64,000 nucleotides of DNA from Mycobacteriaceae bacterium (GTDB lineage Bacteria; Actinomycetota; Actinomycetes; Mycobacteriales; Mycobacteriaceae). The stretch's first letter is position 1; each line of letters opens with the position of its first letter. A program made the position numbers and the translations under genes. Below the pieces are notes generated by a model. The model saw only the letters and a program-made list of their open reading frames with translations. It did not search any database and was not told the DNA's origin. This document shows positions 46,288 to 55,553 of this stretch, in pieces. The stretch is from assembly GCA_028726465.1 (NCBI GenBank), contig JAQYQB010000012.1, forward strand, positions 248,001 to 312,000, written 5' to 3'.

Positions 46288-46656
46288 TTAGACGGTCTTC
46301 ACGGTGGTTCCGTCGTCCTCGACGGAGATCTCCTCGAGCGGATCGCGGCCGGGTCCGGAGACGACCGAGCCGTCGGTGATGTCGTACTCGGTGTAGTGGG
46401 AGGTGCAGATGACGTGGGAGCCCTCCACCTCGGTAATGGGGTTGCCCTGGTGGGGGCAGGTCTGCGAGTAGGCCTTGAAGAGCCCCTCCTCCGGCTGGGC
46501 GAAAATCACGTTGTCGACGATGACGGCGGAGCCGACCGGGATCTCGGTGGCGGCGATCTCCGCCGAGGCCTGCTTGCCGCAGGCGGCGAGGTAGGCGCCA
46601 GCGAAGGTGGTGGCGGTCCCGAGCAGGAACATGCGACGCGAACACTTCATAGTCAT
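46288..46656 (-). CDS. Rieske [2Fe-2S] lipoprotein with Tat-type signal
   Basis: A 122-residue exported electron-transfer protein. The N-terminus CSRRMFLLGTATTFAGAYLAAC combines a twin-arginine motif with a lipobox (YLAAC), so a folded, cofactor-loaded protein would be exported and lipid-anchored. The cluster ligands are C-x-H in TCPHQGNP (near residue 65) and C-x2-H in ICTSHYTEYD. It is not next to a cytochrome bc complex; the partner is unknown. A minus-strand TAGAGT (46664-46669) ends 7 nt before the ATG. The stop codon adjoins a parS site. Confidence 0.93.
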   Translation of the reverse strand: MTMKCSRRMFLLGTATTFAGAYLAACGKQASAEIAATEIPVGSAVIVDNVIFAQPEEGLFKAYSQTCPHQGNPITEVEGSHVICTSHYTEYDITDGSVVSGPGRDPLEEISVEDDGTTVKTV

Positions 46657-46663
46657 GCCCCCT

Positions 46664-46669
46664 ACTCTA
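46664..46669 (-). promoter_or_regulatory. -10 hexamer of the Rieske gene
   Basis: Minus-strand TAGAGT ends 7 nt before the ATG. The gap contains AGGGGG, so a ribosome site cannot be excluded. Confidence 0.45.
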
Positions 46670-46753
46670 TCCCTCGGCCGGCGGGGAGACTATTTACGGC
46701 AGGCTATCCTTCCGTCGCCTCGGGCCCCACGCGGGCAACGCGAGAGACAAAAA

Positions 46754-46797
46754 CACCCACCACAAACATTGCGTCACAGTGACAATAGTGGTGGGTG
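46754..46797 (-). terminator. Terminator of the SdpI-family gene
   Basis: Stem CACCCACCAC/GTGGTGGGTG (46754-46763, 46788-46797) encloses the palindrome GTCACAGTGAC and is followed on the minus strand by TTTTTGTCTC. Confidence 0.85.
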
Positions 46798-46839
46798 CTG
46801 CGGGTCTAGGCCGCGGCGGGCTATTCGACCGGGGATCGG

Positions 46840-47310
46840 CTACTGATCCGCGCGGTTGGCCGCCTGGCGGACAGCGTCGAGATCGATCTGCGCGGGCGCG
46901 GCTTCCGCTGCGGTATCGCTGCCGCAGCCGCCGGAGCCGCAGTTGCAGCTGTCGCCGCAGCCCTCGTCGGCGTTGTTGGCCTGGTCCCACAGGAGCGCCG
47001 AGCGCGCGCCCAGGTTGGCGCCCACCGACAGGGTAATGACGGCGATGATGGCGGTTGCCACCGGGATGAGCCACATCCAGCCGGTCGCGGTCAGGGCGAC
47101 GATCCCGCCGAAGGCGAGCGCCACTCCCCCGAGGAACCAGACGGGGCCGGCGACGGCGTGCGCGGCATCCCAGGCCTCGCGGGACTTGCGGACCTCCTCG
47201 ACGCGCAGGCCCACCACCGAGTTGCCCGGCAGTTTGCGGGTGGTGGCCAAGGCTCCGACCACGATCAAGACCGCGGCGAGGATGAGGATGACAATACCGA
47301 TAACGACCAT
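46840..47310 (-). CDS. SdpI-family membrane protein with Cys-rich tail
   Basis: A 156-residue protein with three hydrophobic segments (about 2-24, 58-78, 80-100) and the SdpI-family loop KLPGNSVVGLRVEEVRKSREAWDAAHAVAGPVW. SdpI gives immunity to the SdpC toxin in Bacillus; the role in actinobacteria is unknown. Unusually, the soluble tail contains CGDSCNCGSGGCG, four cysteines in 12 residues that look able to bind a metal. A terminator follows. Confidence 0.88.
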   Translation of the reverse strand: MVVIGIVILILAAVLIVVGALATTRKLPGNSVVGLRVEEVRKSREAWDAAHAVAGPVWFLGGVALAFGGIVALTATGWMWLIPVATAIIAVITLSVGANLGARSALLWDQANNADEGCGDSCNCGSGGCGSDTAAEAAPAQIDLDAVRQAANRADQ

Positions 47311-47524
47311 GCCTCATATCCTAACCCGCTGGGCCGGGCGAGCAGCAATTCTCGGCGGGTGCACTTAGCCATCCCCCCTTCCGGCGGGGCATACCCGTTG
47401 GGTACACTTTAATTCAGGTCGGTCTATAGAAAATATTTAGCGATTGGCCCGCTGTCTTTGAAAGTCTCATCCTGCGCACCGCGGAAACGCCGGGGCGCGG
47501 GATATAAAAATAGTTAGTGACATC

Positions 47525-48763
47525 ATGAAATTGAAAACACTGAGCCAAAACTTGTTGTTCCGGATCGCCGTAGCCATCGTGCTGGGCATCGGCTTAAGCT
47601 TCGTCGCGCCGGAATGGCTGGGCCGGGTCTTTGCCACCTTCAACGGGTTGTTCGGCAATTTCCTCAACTTCTTCATCCCCGTCCTCATCTTCGCGCTTAT
47701 CGCCCCCGCCATCGCCGCGCTCGGCCGCGGGGCCGGCAAGTGGCTCGGGATCACCGCCGGCATCGCCTGGGGTTCGACCATCATCGCGGGCCTGCTCGCC
47801 TACGGCGTCTCGATGCTGGTGTATCCGTGGATGCTGGCCGGCCAGACCATCGATACCAACGTCTCCGATATTGATGCCGGTGCGCTGGAGCCCTACTTCG
47901 AGGTCGAGATGCCCGCGCCCATCGAGGTCATGACCGCCCTCCTGCTGTCCTTCTGCATCGGCGTGGCCATGACCCAGGTCAAGTCCGACAACCTGTACAA
48001 CGTCACTAAAGAGCTCGAGAACGTAGTGGTCAAGGTCATCTGGGGCTTTGTCATCCCGCTGCTGCCGTTCTATATCTTCGGCATGTTCTTGGATCTGGGC
48101 ATGAACGGCAACCTCGTCGACGTGCTCGTCGCCTTCGGCAAGGTCCTGCTGCTCTCGGTCGCTATGACGCTGGTCTACCTGGTCATCCAGTACCTGATCG
48201 CCGGCGCTATCACCGGCAAGAACCCGTTCAAGGCGCTGAAGAATATGCTGCCGGCTTATGCCACCGCGCTGGGTACCTCCTCCTCGGCCGCCACCATCCC
48301 GGTGACTCTGGACAACGCGCTGAAGAACAACATCTCCAAGCCGGTGGCCAGCTTCGTGGTCCCGCTGTGCGCGACCATCCACATCGCGGGTTCGATGATC
48401 AAGCTGATGCTCTACGCCTTCGCCATCATCTACCTCACCGGCATGGACGTCAGCTTGGGCGCGGCCATGGGCTTCATGCTCTTGCTGTCTATCACCATGA
48501 TTGCCGCCCCGGGCGTGCCGGGCGGCGCGGTCATGGTGGCCGTCGGCCTGCTGAGCCAGAACATGGGCTTCGACGACAACCTCGTCGCGCTGATGATCGC
48601 CGCCTACATTGCTGTTGACTCCGTCGGCACCGCGGCCAACGTCACGGGCGACGGCGCCATCGCGATGATCGTGGACAAGTTCGCCCGCGGCAAGGTCAAC
48701 GCGGAGGGCGAGCCCGCTGACGCCGAGGCCGCGCGCCCGGTCGCCCAGGAGGAGCGCCCGTAG
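47525..48763 (+). CDS. Dicarboxylate/amino acid:cation symporter (SLC1 family)
   Basis: A 412-residue sodium- or proton-coupled transporter. Family features are FFIPVLIFALIAPAIAALGRG, the Ser-rich re-entrant loop ALGTSSSAATIPVTLDNAL (HP1), the VVPLCATIHIAGSMIKL helix, APGVPGGAVMVAVGLL (HP2), and AVDSVGTAANVTGDGAIAMIVDKF carrying the substrate-contacting Asp/Asn. No ribosome site is seen; TATAAA at 47503-47508 would give a leader of about 10 nt. The acidic C-terminus is probably cytoplasmic. Confidence 0.95.
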   Translation: MKLKTLSQNLLFRIAVAIVLGIGLSFVAPEWLGRVFATFNGLFGNFLNFFIPVLIFALIAPAIAALGRGAGKWLGITAGIAWGSTIIAGLLAYGVSMLVYPWMLAGQTIDTNVSDIDAGALEPYFEVEMPAPIEVMTALLLSFCIGVAMTQVKSDNLYNVTKELENVVVKVIWGFVIPLLPFYIFGMFLDLGMNGNLVDVLVAFGKVLLLSVAMTLVYLVIQYLIAGAITGKNPFKALKNMLPAYATALGTSSSAATIPVTLDNALKNNISKPVASFVVPLCATIHIAGSMIKLMLYAFAIIYLTGMDVSLGAAMGFMLLLSITMIAAPGVPGGAVMVAVGLLSQNMGFDDNLVALMIAAYIAVDSVGTAANVTGDGAIAMIVDKFARGKVNAEGEPADAEAARPVAQEERP

Positions 48764-48796
48764 TCCGGGTCCCCTAGCCCAGCTCGGCAACGCTGT

Positions 48797-48802
48797 TATG
48801 CT
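48797..48802 (+). promoter_or_regulatory. -10 hexamer of the leaderless mmpL-type gene
   Basis: TATGCT ends 6 nt before ATG 48809. There is no ribosome site. Confidence 0.55.
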
Positions 48803-48808
48803 GGGTAA

Positions 48809-50824
48809 ATGACCAATCATCGAATACGCATATTGCGTTGGATTTCCCTCGTCCTGCTGGTCCTGGGCCTGGGCGTTAGCGCCCTGGGCGGCGTGGACCA
48901 GCCGGAATCCGCCACGGCCACCGCGCCGTCCGGCATGGATTCCACCCAGGTGGCCGAGTTACAAGAAAAATACTCGGCTCAAAACTCTGAGGGCGAGTCC
49001 GGCAGCACCGCGCTGGTCTACCTCAAGTCCGCGGAGCCGCTGGACCTGCCCGCCCTTAAGGAAGTGACCTCCCAGTGGGGTGAGGCGCTCATCCCCAGCG
49101 AGGACGGCACCGCCGCCCTGCTGCCCGTCACTGTGAATGCGGGCACCGCCTCGGAAAACGCCGAGGAGGTCGAGAAGCTCCGCGCGGATATTAACGCGGA
49201 GATGCCCGCGGGCGTTTCCGCCCAAGCCACCGGCCCCGCCGCTATCCAGGCGGATCTCGCCGGCGTCTTCGAGGGCGCGAACTTCCTGCTGCTGGGCGTC
49301 ACCACGGCCATCGTCGCCTTCCTGCTCATCGTGACGTACCGCTCCCCCATCCTGTGGATCCTGCCGCTGGCCGTTATCGGCGTCGCCGACCGCACCGCAG
49401 CCACCGCGTTTACCTATGTGCTGGACGCCTTCGGCCTGTCCTGGAACGAGTCCACGGCCGGCATCCTGTCGGTGCTCGTCTTCGGCGCGGGCACGAACTA
49501 CGCGCTGCTGCTCATTTCCCGCTACCGCGACGAGCTGACCGGGACCGCGGACCGCTTCACCGCGATGGCGCGGGCGTGGACCCCGACCGCCAAAACGGTC
49601 TCCGCCTCGGCGGCCACCGTCATCGTGGGCGTGGCCTGCCTGCTGTTGTCCTCGGTGCCGACCACCCAGGGCCTGGGCGCGGCCGCCATCGTCGGCATCT
49701 CGATCGCTTGGCTCTTCGCGCTTTTCGCCCTACCCGGATTCCTGGCCCTGTTCGGCCGGTGGATCTTCTGGCCGCGCATCCCCCGGGAGGGCGACACCCC
49801 CAACCACGGCGTCTGGGCGAAGGTCGGCTCCTGGGTTAACCAGCGCCCGCGCAAGGTCGTGGCCGTGGCCCTGCTGGTGCTCGGCCTCTGCTGCACCGGC
49901 TATTTCCAGACCAACACCGGGCTGATCCAGTCCGAGCAATTCATCGACACCCCGGAGTCCATCACCGCCGCGGAAGAACTCAGCCGCGACTTCCCGGATC
50001 AGTCGGCCACCCCACCGGTGGTGGCCACCCAGGACGTGGACCGCACGCAGGAGCAGCTTGAGCAGCTGGGTGCGAACGGCCGCGAACAAGGCAGCGTCGA
50101 CGGCTGGACCCTCCTGCAGGTCAGCGGTGCCGACTTCGCGGAGTTGCGCGGCGAGCTGGATGGGGCGCTCGTGGGCGGCCCGGACGCGGAGCTCGCCGAC
50201 GCGGAGACCGCAGCGGCCGAGGACCGGCAGCTCATCTTCCCCCTCGTGCTGGTGCTGATCTTCGCCGCCCTCGTGGTCATGCTGCGGGCCTTGGTGGCCC
50301 CGGCCATCATGATTGCCTCGGTCCTGCTGACCAATATCGCGGCGCTGGGCCTGGGCTGGTGGGTCTCCCACTACGTGCTGGGCTTCAACAATTTCGATTC
50401 CACCACCCCGCTCTACGCCTTTGTCTTCCTCGTCGCCCTAGGCGTGGATTACACGATCTTCTTGGTCACACGCGCCCGCGAGGACTCCGCCCGGGAGGGG
50501 ACGGCGTCCGGTATCTACACCGCCTTGGCCGCGACCGGCGGGGTTATCACCTCGGCCGGTGTCCTGCTGGCCGCGGTCTTCGCCGCCCTGGGCGTCCTGC
50601 CGCTGGTGGTGCTGGCCCAGATCGGCGTCATCGTGTGCATTGGCGTGCTGCTGGACACCCTCATCGTGCGAACCCTGGTCGTGCCCGCGGTGGTGCAGCT
50701 GCTGGGCGAGCGCTTCTGGTGGCCGGCCCGCCCGGCAAAGAGCGCGGGCGGGAAGTCTCCTGCCCCGTCTTCTGGTGACGATGCCAATGGTGTTGCCCGG
50801 CCAATCAGAAGTAGTAGCGACTAA
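48809..50824 (+). CDS. MMPL/RND-family transporter
   Basis: A 671-residue RND-type exporter with two repeats of one helix, an external domain and five more helices. Repeat 1 has FGAGTNYALLLISRYRDEL and repeat 2 has ALGVDYTIFLVTRAREDSA, the MMPL motifs carrying the proton-relay Asp/Tyr region. Repeat 1 has Asn (GTNY) where Asp is usual in GxDY, while repeat 2 keeps Asp (GVDY). It is smaller than mycolate-exporting MmpL3, so a lipid or drug substrate is possible but unknown. A strong terminator follows. Confidence 0.92.
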   Translation: MTNHRIRILRWISLVLLVLGLGVSALGGVDQPESATATAPSGMDSTQVAELQEKYSAQNSEGESGSTALVYLKSAEPLDLPALKEVTSQWGEALIPSEDGTAALLPVTVNAGTASENAEEVEKLRADINAEMPAGVSAQATGPAAIQADLAGVFEGANFLLLGVTTAIVAFLLIVTYRSPILWILPLAVIGVADRTAATAFTYVLDAFGLSWNESTAGILSVLVFGAGTNYALLLISRYRDELTGTADRFTAMARAWTPTAKTVSASAATVIVGVACLLLSSVPTTQGLGAAAIVGISIAWLFALFALPGFLALFGRWIFWPRIPREGDTPNHGVWAKVGSWVNQRPRKVVAVALLVLGLCCTGYFQTNTGLIQSEQFIDTPESITAAEELSRDFPDQSATPPVVATQDVDRTQEQLEQLGANGREQGSVDGWTLLQVSGADFAELRGELDGALVGGPDAELADAETAAAEDRQLIFPLVLVLIFAALVVMLRALVAPAIMIASVLLTNIAALGLGWWVSHYVLGFNNFDSTTPLYAFVFLVALGVDYTIFLVTRAREDSAREGTASGIYTALAATGGVITSAGVLLAAVFAALGVLPLVVLAQIGVIVCIGVLLDTLIVRTLVVPAVVQLLGERFWWPARPAKSAGGKSPAPSSGDDANGVARPIRSSSD

Positions 50825-50832
50825 GAAATGAC

Positions 50833-50865
50833 AAGACCGCCGGTCCTTTTCGGGCCGGCGGTCTT
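50833..50865 (+). terminator. Terminator between mmpL-type gene and trpA
   Basis: A perfect 11-bp stem AAGACCGCCGG/CCGGCGGTCTT with TTTTTG downstream on plus. It lies between convergent genes. Confidence 0.9.
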
Positions 50866-50913
50866 TTTGTGCCTTCTTGCCAGTACTGCCTTGCCAGTAC
50901 GGCGGGCCAGTTC

Positions 50914-51771
50914 CTAGCGGCGGGTGGCCGCCTTCATCGCGGAGACGTACTCGTTAAGTTTGGCATCGAGTGCTGCTCGGTCGGTCACGCGGGCCGGCGA
51001 GTGCTCGTCGTCCGGATCGGTGCGCTCGACGTATTCGTTGATGATCTGGGTGATGGCGGAGCCGGTGATGGCGCCGGAGGCCCCGGCGGCGATGGCGTCC
51101 CGGACGTGCTCGGGCTGGGAGATGCCGAAGCCGAGCAGGACCGGCGGGCCGTCGTGGCGAGCGACGTTGTTCACGACCTCCTCGAGGCCCAGTGTCTCGG
51201 AGGAGCGTTCGGTACCGGTCACGCCGTCGCGGGAGATGGCGTATATATAGCCCTCGGACAGGGCCGCCACGCCGGCCAGGGTGGCATCGGTAGCGCGGGC
51301 CGGGGCGATGAAGATCGGATCGATGCCGGCCTTCTTCGCGGACTCGGCAAAGGGCTCGCCCTCTCGCACCGGAACGTCCGGCAGGAGAATGGAATCCACG
51401 CCGGCGTCGTGGAACTCCGTGTAGAACTTGTCGCGGCCGCGGGTGAAGGCGACGTTGCCGTAGATGAGCATGCCGATGGGCAGCTCGGGGAATTCGGCGC
51501 GGACGGTGCGGATGATTTCCAGGGCCTGATCCACCGTGGCGCCGCCGTCGAGGGCGCGGATGTGGGAGGCCTGGATGGTCGGGCCATCGGCGACCGGGTC
51601 GGAGAACGGCACGCCTAGCTCGAGCGCGTCGGCGCCGGCGCCCACCACCGTGCGGATGGTGGCGAGGCAGTCCTCGGCGTTCGGGTCGCTGAGCATAATG
51701 AAGGGCACGAAGGCGCCTTCGTTGCGCTCCGCGAGGGCGGAAAACATCTTTTCGTAGCGGTTGTCGGTCAT
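50914..51771 (-). CDS. trpA: Tryptophan synthase alpha subunit
   Basis: Splits indole-3-glycerol phosphate to indole, which is channelled to TrpB. The TIM-barrel signature DALELGVPFSDPVADGPTIQASHIRALDGG carries the catalytic Glu and Asp. VRGTERSS-type phosphate-site residues appear as GVTGTERSS, with LLGFGISQPEHV and GASGAITGSAI after it. The 285-residue length is normal. It is the last gene of the operon, starting 2 bp after trpB. Confidence 0.97.
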   Translation of the reverse strand: MTDNRYEKMFSALAERNEGAFVPFIMLSDPNAEDCLATIRTVVGAGADALELGVPFSDPVADGPTIQASHIRALDGGATVDQALEIIRTVRAEFPELPIGMLIYGNVAFTRGRDKFYTEFHDAGVDSILLPDVPVREGEPFAESAKKAGIDPIFIAPARATDATLAGVAALSEGYIYAISRDGVTGTERSSETLGLEEVVNNVARHDGPPVLLGFGISQPEHVRDAIAAGASGAITGSAITQIINEYVERTDPDDEHSPARVTDRAALDAKLNEYVSAMKAATRR

Positions 51772-51773
51772 GG

Positions 51774-52991
51774 TTAGTCCTCCTGGTTCAGTTGCAGTTC
51801 GGGGTGGGCGCTCAAGGTGGCGCGCACGTGGTCGATGTCCTTGTCGCCGCGACCGGACAGGGAGACGAGGATGGTGATGTCCTCGTCCTTGCGCTTGAGT
51901 GCGTAAGCCAGGGCGTGGGAGGACTCGAGGGCCGGGATGATGCCCTCCTTCTGGCTCAGCAGCTGGAAGGCGTGCAGGGCCTCGGCGTCGGTGATGCCGA
52001 CGTACTTCGCGCGGCCGGTGGCGGACAGGTAGGCGTGCTGCGGGCCGACGCCCGGGTAGTCCAGGCCGGCGGAGATGGAATAGGATTCCTCGACCTGGCC
52101 GTCCGCGTTGCGCATCAGGTAGCTGCGGGCGCCGTGGAGGATGCCCACGGTGCCGTTATTAATCGTCGCCCCGTGGTGGCCGGAGTCCAGGCCCTCGCCG
52201 CCGGGCTCGGCGCCGACGAGCTCCACGCCTTCCTCGTCGATGAAGTCCGCGAACATGCCGATGGCGTTGGAACCGCCGCCCACGCAGGCCACCACGAGGT
52301 CGGGTAGGCCGCCGGTGCGCTCGAGCATCTGGGCCTTCGCCTCGGTGGAGATGACGCGGTGGAATTCGCGCACGATCGTCGGGAACGGGTGCGGGCCCGC
52401 CGCGGTGCCCAACAGGTAGTGGGACTCGTGGAAGGTGGCGGTCCAATCGCGCAGGGCCTCGTTCACGGCGTCCTTCAGGGTGCCGGAGCCGGTGTCGACC
52501 GGGACGACCTTCGCGCCCATGAGCTCCATGCGGTAGACGTTGGGCTGCTGGCGCTGGACGTCCTTGGCGCCCATGTAGACCACGCACTCCAGGTCGAGCA
52601 GCGCGCAGGCCAGAGCCGTCGCCGTGCCGTGCTGGCCGGCGCCGGTCTCCGCGATGATACGGGTCTTGCCCATGCGCTTAGCCAGCAGCGCCTGGCCGAT
52701 GACCTGGTTGGTCTTGTGGGCGCCGCCGTGGACGAGGTCCTCGCGCTTGAGGAAGATCCGGGCCTTACCGCCCAGCTTGGTCGCCTCGGTCAGCGGGGTC
52801 GGGCGGCCCAGGTAGTCCTTGAGGTAGCCGGCCAGCTCCTTGTGGAACTCCGGGTCGTCCATCGCCTCGACGAAGGCGGCCTCGAGCTGGTCGAGGGCCG
52901 GGATGAGGGACTCGGGCACGAACTGCCCGCCGAACTCCCCGAAATAGGCCGGGAGGATAGTCTTCTTGGTTTCACGTGAAACTTCCGCCAT
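51774..52991 (-). CDS. trpB: Tryptophan synthase beta subunit
   Basis: Condenses indole and serine using pyridoxal phosphate. The PLP Lys lies in [40 protein letters not shown], and the phosphate loop is [12 protein letters not shown]. The 405-residue length is normal. The N-terminus [24 protein letters not shown] is unusual in that codons 3-7 (VSRET) are a parS palindrome. It lies 45 bp after trpCF. Confidence 0.97.
   Translation of the reverse strand: MAEVSRETKKTILPAYFGEFGGQFVPESLIPALDQLEAAFVEAMDDPEFHKELAGYLKDYLGRPTPLTEATKLGGKARIFLKREDLVHGGAHKTNQVIGQALLAKRMGKTRIIAETGAGQHGTATALACALLDLECVVYMGAKDVQRQQPNVYRMELMGAKVVPVDTGSGTLKDAVNEALRDWTATFHESHYLLGTAAGPHPFPTIVREFHRVISTEAKAQMLERTGGLPDLVVACVGGGSNAIGMFADFIDEEGVELVGAEPGGEGLDSGHHGATINNGTVGILHGARSYLMRNADGQVEESYSISAGLDYPGVGPQHAYLSATGRAKYVGITDAEALHAFQLLSQKEGIIPALESSHALAYALKRKDEDITILVSLSGRGDKDIDHVRATLSAHPELQLNQED
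52969..52982. promoter_or_regulatory. parS-type site 2, inside trpB
   Basis: GTTTCACGTGAAAC, a perfect 14-bp palindrome, lies within the first seven codons of trpB and reads Val-Ser-Arg-Glu-Thr. Confidence 0.85.
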
Positions 52992-53036
52992 GGGAATCTC
53001 CTTGTGTCTTGTCTGCTTCTGTGTTCTGGTGTGGGT

Positions 53037-54473
53037 CTAGTTGTTAACGGGGGTTGCTTCGGTGTTGGCGCGGATTACCTGGAAGGCGCGGGCGATGAGC
53101 CCGGTGTCCTTGGCTCCCCGCTGGGCCTCGAGCCCGGAGTTCAGGTCCAGCCCGCGGGTGCCGACCGCGAGCGCGGCCGCCAGGTTGGTGTGGTCGATGC
53201 CGCCGGCGAGCAGGCTGCGTTCCTTCACCGCGTCGGGCACATCCGACCATCGGAAGGACTGGCCCGTGCCGCCGTGGCCGGAGTCCAGGACCAGAAGGTC
53301 CGCCTCGCGGGCGAGGTCTTCGGCGAGGGCGGCGTGCTCGGGGTCGGTCATGGCGACGGCGCGCCAGACCTCCGCTCCCCCGGCCTGCTCCCGGGCCTTG
53401 GCGATGAGCGCCCGCTCGGCGTCCAGGCTGCCCTGGTACGGCGCCTGCACCTGGATGGCGTGGACGCCGGGGAGGGCGAGCTCGGCGAAGTTGTCCTCGC
53501 GGCGGCTGACAGCCACGTAGTGGAGGCCCGGCTCGGCGTTGATGATCTTTTCCGCGGTTTCACGTGAAACATTGCGGGGGCTGGCTTCCTCGAAGATCAG
53601 GCCGCCGTAGCAGGGGCCGGCGGCGCGGGCCGCCTGGGCGTGCTCCGGGGTGGTGAGGCCGCAGACCTTGTGGGTGCCGTAGACCAGCTCGCGGGCCGCG
53701 CGGTCCACGTCCGGCTGCGAGGACAGCTGGGAGCCGACCAGGAAGGCGTTCGCGTGCGCGCCCAGGCGGCGGACCGTGGCGTGGTCGCGGATGCCGGACT
53801 CGGAGACCACCACCTTGCCCGGGGATACCAGGCTGGCCAGCCGCTCCGTGCGGCTCAGGTCGATGCTCAGGTCGTGGAGGTTCCGGTTGTTGATGCCGAT
53901 GATGTCGACGCCGAAGTTCTCCGCGCGCTGGACCTCCTCCGGGGTGATCGCCTCGGTGAGTACGTCCAGCCCGAGCTCGTCCGCGAGCGCCTTGAGCTCC
54001 GCGAACTCCTCGTCGTTGACGATCGACATCATGAGCAGGATGGCGTCCGCCCCGTAGTAGCGGGCGGCGTAGACCTGGATGGGATCGACGATGAAGTCCT
54101 TGCAGAGCACCGGCAGGTGCGTGGACAGAGAGACCGTCTGCAGGTGGTCGTAGTCGCCGCCGAAGTGGTCGGGCTCGCACAGCACCGAGATGCCCGCGGC
54201 GTAGCGGGAGTAGATGCGGGCCATGTCCCCGGGGTGGTAATCCGAGCGGATGAGCCCCAACGACGGCGAGGAGGACTTGCACTCCATGATGAAGTGGTTG
54301 GTGCCCTTGAGGGACTCGTAGAGCGAGCGCTCGGAGCGCGGCAGCGCGGAGGTATCCACGTGGGCGAGGCGCTCGCGGATTTCCGGCAGGTGCGTCCGGC
54401 GGTTCGCCACGATGTTTTCCAACACCGTGGGTAGCGCCCCGGAAGGATTCGCAGAAGAGGGATTACTGGGCAT
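53037..54473 (-). CDS. trpCF: Bifunctional indole-3-glycerol phosphate synthase / phosphoribosylanthranilate isomerase
   Basis: A fused enzyme for two consecutive steps. The N-terminal TrpC barrel (about 1-260) shows FIMECKSSSPSLGLIRSDY, VLCKDFIVDPIQVYAARYYGADAILLMMSI and VVSESGIRDH. The C-terminal TrpF barrel (about 265-478) shows KVCGLTTPEHAQAARAAG, the FEEASPR segment, and LVLDSGHGGTGQSFRW with LLAGGIDHTN. The 478 residues match the enterobacterial/corynebacterial fusion. The start overlaps trpD by 11 bp. A parS palindrome lies inside the TrpF part. Confidence 0.97.
   Translation of the reverse strand: MPSNPSSANPSGALPTVLENIVANRRTHLPEIRERLAHVDTSALPRSERSLYESLKGTNHFIMECKSSSPSLGLIRSDYHPGDMARIYSRYAAGISVLCEPDHFGGDYDHLQTVSLSTHLPVLCKDFIVDPIQVYAARYYGADAILLMMSIVNDEEFAELKALADELGLDVLTEAITPEEVQRAENFGVDIIGINNRNLHDLSIDLSRTERLASLVSPGKVVVSESGIRDHATVRRLGAHANAFLVGSQLSSQPDVDRAARELVYGTHKVCGLTTPEHAQAARAAGPCYGGLIFEEASPRNVSRETAEKIINAEPGLHYVAVSRREDNFAELALPGVHAIQVQAPYQGSLDAERALIAKAREQAGGAEVWRAVAMTDPEHAALAEDLAREADLLVLDSGHGGTGQSFRWSDVPDAVKERSLLAGGIDHTNLAAALAVGTRGLDLNSGLEAQRGAKDTGLIARAFQVIRANTEATPVNN
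53557..53570. promoter_or_regulatory. parS-type site 3, inside trpCF
   Basis: GTTTCACGTGAAAC, followed by A as in classical parS, lies in the TrpF part and reads Val-Ser-Arg-Glu-Thr, the same frame as site 2. Confidence 0.87.
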
Positions 54474-55488
54474 AGTTGGCCTCCTCGTGCTTGGCCAACC
54501 ATGCGTTGACCTCGCCGGAGGTAATCAGCTGCTGGGCGCGGGCCACGCCGTCGGCGATGGTCTCGTCGTGGCCGTCCAGGTAGAACATGGCGCCCGCGGT
54601 GGCCGCGATGGCGTCGAAGTGGGCCTCGCTGCCTTGCCCCGCGAAGACGGCGCGGATGGCGGCGGCGTTGTCCTTGCCCTCGCCTCCAACCAGGTCGGCC
54701 AGCTGGTGGCGGCCGATGCCCATGTCCTCCGGCGTAATCTCGTAGTGGGTGATCTCCCCGTCGCGCAGCTCCCAGACCAGCGTGGTGCCGTGGGTGGCGA
54801 TCTCGTCGGTGCCGGCGCCGTGGACCACCAGGCCGCGGCTGCGGCCGAGCTCCTTAAAGACCTCGGCGATGAGCTGGCCCTGGTCGGGGTTGGCGATGCC
54901 CATGATCTGGAATTCCGGGCGGGCCGGCGAGAGCAGCGGGCCCATGGTGTTAAAGAGCGTGGACACGCCCAGCGCCTTGCGCACCGGCTGCACGTGCGCG
55001 ACGGCCGGGTTGTAGGCCGGGGCGAAGAGGAAGGTGAAGCCGGAGGCCTCGAACTGGCGCACGGCGCGCGGGGCGTCGAGGTCGAGCGGGATATTCAGCG
55101 CCTCCAGCACGTCCGCGGAGCCCGACTTGGAGGAGACCGAGCGGTTGCCGTGCTTGACCATCTTCACTCCCCCGGCGGCGGCGACCAGCGACGCCGCGGT
55201 GGTGATGTTGATCGTGTTGGCGCCGTCGCCGCCCGTGCCGGCGGTGTCCATGAGGCCCTCGCCCGTGATCGGGAACGGGTAGCCGACCTTGAGGAAGGCC
55301 TTGGCCGCGCCGGCCACGTCCGCGAAGGTCTCGCCGCGGGTGCGGATGTGCGTTAGAAGTGCCGCGATCTGGATGTCGTCGTAGTCGCCGACCGCCAAGG
55401 GGGCGAAGGCCTCCATGGCCTCCTCCACCGTCGGATCGTAGTTGTCGAGGAACTGCTGCAGAATCTTGCGGGATTCGTTGTTTGCCAT
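54463..55488 (-). CDS. trpD: Anthranilate phosphoribosyltransferase
   Basis: Joins anthranilate and PRPP. The PRPP-binding stretch is MDTAGTGGDGANTINITTAASLVAAAGG, followed by KHGNRSVSSKSGSADVLEALN and LFAPAYNPAVAHVQPVRKALGVSTLFNTMGPLLSP. The length of 341 residues is normal. It is separated from trpG by 65 bp and overlaps trpCF. Confidence 0.97.
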   Translation of the reverse strand: MANNESRKILQQFLDNYDPTVEEAMEAFAPLAVGDYDDIQIAALLTHIRTRGETFADVAGAAKAFLKVGYPFPITGEGLMDTAGTGGDGANTINITTAASLVAAAGGVKMVKHGNRSVSSKSGSADVLEALNIPLDLDAPRAVRQFEASGFTFLFAPAYNPAVAHVQPVRKALGVSTLFNTMGPLLSPARPEFQIMGIANPDQGQLIAEVFKELGRSRGLVVHGAGTDEIATHGTTLVWELRDGEITHYEITPEDMGIGRHQLADLVGGEGKDNAAAIRAVFAGQGSEAHFDAIAATAGAMFYLDGHDETIADGVARAQQLITSGEVNAWLAKHEEANYAQ

Positions 55489-55553
55489 GTGCTGGACTCC
55501 TTGAGTGATAGTTCTAAGTCTTTAGGGGGTGGTTGCTTCGGGTTAGCATCGCC

